The notes under the pieces were generated by a model, which worked only from the letters and a program-made list of their open reading frames with translations, ran no database searches and was not told the DNA's origin. The translations under genes were made by a program, and so were the position numbers. DNA of 64,000 nucleotides from Amycolatopsis benzoatilytica AK 16/65 (GTDB lineage Bacteria > Actinomycetota > Actinomycetes > Mycobacteriales > Pseudonocardiaceae). Position 1 is the stretch's first letter, and each line of letters starts with the position of its first letter. Positions 61,201 through 64,000 of this stretch are shown piece after piece. The DNA is taken from positions 1,772,561 to 1,836,560 of the forward strand of contig NZ_KB912942.1 in NCBI RefSeq assembly GCF_000383915.1, written 5' to 3'.

Positions 61201-62280
61201 GGGCCGCGCGCCGAGGTGTCGACCGCTTCCCAGCTCGACCCCGGGCTGCTGACCCTCGGTGCCGAGAGTTTCGTCGCCGACATGGCCGCCGTCGGCGCCG
61301 CCACCTACTGCCACGGCCAGCTGGCGGTCGGGCGGACGACCGTCGGAAACCGGTCGTTCCTCGGCAACGCCTCGTTCCTGCGTTCCGGCACTTCCGTCGG
61401 CGACGGCTGCCTGATCGGAGTGCACACCGCCGCTCCCGCCGCCGGCAGCCCGGACGGCACGTCGTGGCTGGGCACCCCGCCGATCCGGCTCCCGCGCCGG
61501 CAGGACAGCGGCGACTTCGCGGACGAGCTGACCTTCCGCCCGACCCGGCTGCGGGTCGCCGAGCGGCTGGTCATCGAGTTCTTCCGGATCGTGGTCCCGG
61601 GGAGCCTGCTGGCCGCCGCCGGGTACGGCGTGCTGCTGGCGCAGTTGTGGGCCGCGAAGACGGCCGGACCGCTCGGTGCGGTCCTGCTGACGCCGGTCGC
61701 CGCGCTGCTGAGCGGGTTCGGCGTGGTGCTGGCGGTGGTCGCCGCGAAGTGGCTGATCGTCGGGCGGTACCGGCCGCGCGTCGAGCCGCTGTGGAGCCGG
61801 TTCGTGCGCCGCACCGAGTTCGTGACGGCGTTGTACGAAACCGCCGCTGTGCCCGCGTTCCTGTCCTTCCTGACCGGCACGCCGCTGCTGGGGCCGGTCC
61901 TGCGCTTGTTCGGCGCGCGCATCGGCAAACGCTGCTGGATCGCGACGACCTACCTCACCGAGTTCGACCTCGTCCGCCTGGGCGACGACGTGTGCGTCGG
62001 CCCGTCGACATCGCTTCAGACGCACCTTTTCGAAGACCGCGTGATGAAGATGTCTACTGTGGACATACGCGAGGGCGCAAGCGTCGGGGCGCGTTCGGTG
62101 GTGCTGTACGACAGTACGGTCGGCAAGCAGACCGTGGTGGACGCGATGTCGTTGGTGATGAAGGGCGAACAGCTTCCGGCGGGCACCGGCTGGCGGGGCA
62201 TTCCGGCGCGCGGGATCTCCCGGCTGCCGGGCACCCACCGCGAAGCGCCGGTGCGCAGAGCGGGTGCGCACCGGCGCTGA
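58273..62280 (+). CDS. Pls/PosA-family NRPS-like homopoly(amino acid) synthetase
   Basis: A 1335-aa membrane NRPS. The adenylation domain (~25-525) has YTSGSTGRPKGVAV, AFDFSIEEVWPTW, NTYGPTEATV, YRTGDLGRV and PSGKVDR. The carrier domain (~545-620) has DFGGHSLLAARA with the pantetheine Ser. The ~700-residue C-terminal part has about six helices separating three hexapeptide-like tandem domains (GARVGRHCQLASAN, GARIGPRAEVSTAS, GARIGKRCWIATTY), as in epsilon-poly-lysine synthetase. Acidic Glu near pocket position 239 suggests a basic amino acid. No thioesterase. GTG start at 58273. Confidence 0.88.
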   Translation: MSEDLSLSLEDTARFRPVSRRAPFPVRLHEFFERACDETPDAVALECGPDRLSYRELDERANRLAHVLIRGGLGPHRRAGLLIPRSTDMYVALLAVLKTGAAFVPIDPAAPADRVGYVASDAALDVLLAAPELASATTEVRCPVVRPQELVAASARASAARPRLWPVDRDECYVIYTSGSTGRPKGVAVSQASICNFIGVVADVYRVRRTDRVHQGMTIAFDFSIEEVWPTWAAGATLVAGPGGADRIGSGLADFLERHRITLLYCVPTVLATVDRDLPGIRTVFVGGEACPAELVSRWSRPGRRMLNTYGPTEATVTATWCELVPGRPVTIGRALPTYRIRLLDERRRPVPDGAVGEICIGGPGVALGYLNRPELTADRFLDDPRITGGGRLYRTGDLGRVLPGGEIEYLGRADSEVKIRGHRIDLQEIESVLMEHPQVAAAAVAPHPDAPTEDLVAYLMFARGRHDRDAIIAALRETLRQRLPASMVPAYVDVLAELPMMPSGKVDRGRLPRPSGTRFHAAATVPAETDAERALAAVWTELLGTPDVSVTADFFLDFGGHSLLAARAVSLLRERRVAPDVSVADVYAHPTIRGLARVLAHRAPAQARRIPAAPVERAGRARLFGWGTAQLGTLCVLLVLLGSPAATVLGLSGGVLSLGTVWQLVAISPVAYLLARFLLPIAGVRLLSRGVRPGDYPLWSAAYFRVWLVHGLLALSPLGSMSGSPVLPWYLRLLGARVGRHCQLASANLALPSLLSIGEDVSVGYGAHLQAVRVEGNRVRIAPVVLGDRVFIGANAVVEPGAELAAGAGLAEMSAATAGQRIPAGQYWTGSPAQRAAETDPLVAALRARRGQPPTRGFLARFAAAWLAIELLPLLFLAPSIALGSWLYLTHGVAGGWWACLLAGPVSAGSVCLVVFTGKRLVLPATVPGIYSVASGFGLRKWIADKLLQSSLAATNSLYSTLYTPGWLRALGARIGPRAEVSTASQLDPGLLTLGAESFVADMAAVGAATYCHGQLAVGRTTVGNRSFLGNASFLRSGTSVGDGCLIGVHTAAPAAGSPDGTSWLGTPPIRLPRRQDSGDFADELTFRPTRLRVAERLVIEFFRIVVPGSLLAAAGYGVLLAQLWAAKTAGPLGAVLLTPVAALLSGFGVVLAVVAAKWLIVGRYRPRVEPLWSRFVRRTEFVTALYETAAVPAFLSFLTGTPLLGPVLRLFGARIGKRCWIATTYLTEFDLVRLGDDVCVGPSTSLQTHLFEDRVMKMSTVDIREGASVGARSVVLYDSTVGKQTVVDAMSLVMKGEQLPAGTGWRGIPARGISRLPGTHREAPVRRAGAHRR

Positions 62281-62310
62281 TTGTTCCTCCGCTGGGCAGG
62301 AGGCCCGCCC

Positions 62311-62973
62311 TCAGGGACTGCCGGGCGCGACCAGGCCGGTTTCGTACGCGGCGATGACGAGCTGGGCGCGGTCGTGGGCGTCGAGCTTGGTCATGATGCG
62401 GGAGAGGTGCGTTTTCGCGGTCAGCGGGCTGACGTGGAGTTCGCGGGCGAGGTCGTCGTTGGAGCGGCCGCGAGCCACGAGAGTCAGCACTTCCCGTTCG
62501 CGGTCGGTGAGTGCGTCGATGCGGTAGGCGCCGGCACGGGGCTGGGGGCGCGCGGCGATGTCGGCGATGAGCCGCCGGGTGATGCGCGGGGAGAGCAGTG
62601 CCTCGCCGGCCGCGACGACCCGGACCGCCTGCACGAGGTCGGCCGGGTCGGTGTCCTTGACCAGGAAGCCCGACGCGCCGGCGCGCAGCGCCTCGTACAC
62701 GTATTCGTCGGCCTCGTAGGTGGTCAAGATCAGGACCCGGACGCCCGCGAGGTCGTCGTCGGCGGCGATGCGACGGGTCGCTTCGAGACCGTCGGTACCC
62801 GGCATGCGGATGTCCATCAGGACGACGTCCGCGCGGGTGCGGACGGCGAGGCGGACCGCTTCGGCCCCGTCGGCGGCTTCGCCGACGACTTCGATCTCGT
62901 CGGCGGCGTCGAGCAGCATCCGGAATCCGGCGCGGATGAGGGCCTGGTCGTCGGCGAGCAGGACACGGATCAC
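62311..62973 (-). CDS. NarL/LuxR-type response regulator
   Basis: A 220-aa regulator: receiver IRVLLADDQALIRAGFRMLLD, phospho-Asp in VVLMDIRMPGTDG, Lys in GFLVKDTDPADL. HTH: LTDREREVLTLVARGRSNDDLARELHVSPLTAKTHLSRIMTKLDAHDRAQLV. GTG 62973 overlaps the kinase stop by 4 bp. It ends 30 bp from the convergent NRPS-like gene, so it may or may not regulate it. Confidence 0.94.
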   Translation of the reverse strand: MIRVLLADDQALIRAGFRMLLDAADEIEVVGEAADGAEAVRLAVRTRADVVLMDIRMPGTDGLEATRRIAADDDLAGVRVLILTTYEADEYVYEALRAGASGFLVKDTDPADLVQAVRVVAAGEALLSPRITRRLIADIAARPQPRAGAYRIDALTDREREVLTLVARGRSNDDLARELHVSPLTAKTHLSRIMTKLDAHDRAQLVIAAYETGLVAPGSP

Positions 62974-64000
62974 GGGGTCTCCCGAGGCAGGTGCGCGTGG
63001 ACGCGGAAGCCGCCGCGGCGGCCGGGTCCGGTCGTGAGGGAGCCGCCGGCCGCGGCGGCGCGTTCGCTCATGCCGCGAATCCCGTGGCCGGTTCCGGTCG
63101 CGGAGGACGGGCCGGGGCCGGTGTCGGTGACCTCGATGTCGAGGTGGCGGTCGGTGTAAACGAGCGTGACGGTCGCGCTGGCCGGGGCGGCGTGCCGCAG
63201 CGCGTTGGTGAGGGATTCCTGGATGATCCGGTAGGCGGCGAGGTCGACCGGAGCGGGCAGCGGCGCCTCGGCGCCGGTGGTGCGGACGGTGGTCGGCAGC
63301 CCGGCGGTGGTCATCGTCTCGGCGAGCGCGCCGAGTGCGTGCAGCCCGGGGACCGGCTGGGTGGACTCGTCCTGGTCGGCCTGGCGCAGGACGGCCAGGA
63401 TCGCCCGCAGTTCGCCGAGGCCGCGCTTGCTGGCGTCCTTGATCGCGGCGAGCGCCTGCGTGACCGGTTCTGGCAGGTCCGGGTGGGCGTACGCGGCGGC
63501 ACCGGCCTGGACGTTGATGGTCGACATCGTGTGGGCGACCACGTCGTGCAATTCGCGGGCGATGCGCAGGCGCTCGGCGTCGACCTGGCGGCGGGCTTCC
63601 TCGTCGCGGGTCCGTTCGGCCAGCTCGGCCCGGGCTTCCAGCGCCGAGATCCGGCCCCGTCGGTTGGCGACCGCGATGCCGGTGGCGAGGGCGAGCCCGG
63701 CGGTCACCGGGAACACCGGGAAGGCGCCGCCGAAGGTGCCGAGCGGGTTGAACACCGCGGTGAGCACGCCGAGCGGGACCACCGTGGCGATGGCGGCGAG
63801 CACGGCTTCGCGCACCGGGGACAGCGCGGAAACGGTGTAGAGCGCGACCAGCGGGGCCAGCAGCGCAGCGCCGTTGACGTAGCCCAGAGCGGTGTAGATC
63901 GCGACCCCGGCGACGGACACGGCGAGCACCGGCCAGGGCCGGCTGCGCCGCCAGGCAAGCGCGAGGGCCGCGATCGCGACGAACAGGTAGGCCCACCACT
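62970..64000 (-). CDS. sensor histidine kinase, DesK/NarL-type (cut by window edge)
   Basis: At least 343 residues, continuing past the right edge. Several N-terminal helices are visible (AYLFVAIAALALAWRR, ...YTALGYVNGAALLAPLVALYTVSAL), then a coiled coil and the phospho-acceptor helix IARELHDVVAHTMSTINVQAG. The ATPase region has QESLTNALRHAAPA, TDTGPGPSS and GHGIRGMSERAAAAGG. It pairs with the overlapping response regulator gene. The true start is outside the window; an in-frame GTG at 63929 would cut the first helix and is unlikely. Confidence 0.92.
   Translation of the reverse strand, partial: WWAYLFVAIAALALAWRRSRPWPVLAVSVAGVAIYTALGYVNGAALLAPLVALYTVSALSPVREAVLAAIATVVPLGVLTAVFNPLGTFGGAFPVFPVTAGLALATGIAVANRRGRISALEARAELAERTRDEEARRQVDAERLRIARELHDVVAHTMSTINVQAGAAAYAHPDLPEPVTQALAAIKDASKRGLGELRAILAVLRQADQDESTQPVPGLHALGALAETMTTAGLPTTVRTTGAEAPLPAPVDLAAYRIIQESLTNALRHAAPASATVTLVYTDRHLDIEVTDTGPGPSSATGTGHGIRGMSERAAAAGGSLTTGPGRRGGFRVHAHLPRETP

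Noticed and set aside
58003..62271. A 1422-codon minus-strand frame opposite the NRPS-like gene
   Set aside because: It mirrors the codon structure of the forward gene, is rich in Arg/His/Gln, and shows no recognisable domain.

Overview
The window is very GC-rich (roughly 70% or more by eye), densely coded DNA from an actinomycete. It carries three complete GAF-ANTAR regulators plus the tail of a fourth, wax-ester/diacylglycerol acyltransferases, an actinobacterial Psp operon (pspA-pspAA-htpX-pspAB), a fused CydDC, and many GTG starts with 4-bp ATGA/GTGA overlaps. The gene mix suggests Pseudonocardiaceae, perhaps Amycolatopsis; this is inference, since there is no rRNA or other marker. I found no tRNA, rRNA, CRISPR array, IS element or prophage.

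Layout. 0-2.4 kb: two GAF-ANTAR regulators, a Cys-rich small protein and a membrane protein. 2.7-7.3 kb: an ABC exporter pair, a flavin split-barrel protein and the Psp envelope-stress operon. 7.5-24 kb: an island resembling the DosR/DevR dormancy regulon. It has a DUF2267 protein, two Acg-type nitroreductases, USP, an SPFH protein, GalT, a GT4 trehalose-synthase-like enzyme fused to a YHS domain, nicotinate phosphoribosyltransferase, a flavodoxin, an acyl-CoA synthetase, two WS/DGAT enzymes, a SHOCT protein and an AMIN-like lipoprotein. 24-34 kb: ion and solute transporters (CBS plus ArsB/NhaD-type permease, KimA-like APC permease, formate/nitrite channel, ClC channel, MFS) with MarR regulators. 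34-46 kb: GAF-ANTAR, CsbD, an RsbW-like kinase, a MarR-controlled redox operon, a GatD-like amidotransferase, another GAF-ANTAR, an ABC exporter, a CPBP protease and a DUF4386-type protein. Two genes in this part are split by single-base frameshifts. 46-55.5 kb: a second respiratory/hypoxia block with a flavodoxin, a ThiF/E1-like protein coupled to a 58-aa ORF, an NDH-2/SQR-like flavoprotein and cydA-cydB-cydDC. 56-64 kb: two DesK/NarL-type two-component systems flanking a 1335-aa Pls/PosA-family NRPS-like enzyme, which probably makes a cationic homopoly(amino acid) or related peptide.

How it fits together. Imperfect palindromes of the form GGGAC-N4-GTCCC (best copies GGGACTTTAGTCCT, GGGACCTTCGTCCT and GGGACCATCGTCGC) lie 40-110 bp upstream of most of the hypoxia-type transcription units, in both the 4-24 kb and 46-55 kb blocks. 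They resemble the DosR/DevR box. I infer a dispersed oxygen/redox dormancy regulon covering cytochrome bd, triacylglycerol/wax storage, NAD salvage, nitroreductases and USP. Its response regulator is not clearly encoded here. Two divergent SigB/SigF-type promoters (GTTT or GTGT-N16-GGGTAT/C) serve csbD and the RsbW-like kinase, so a general stress response is interleaved.
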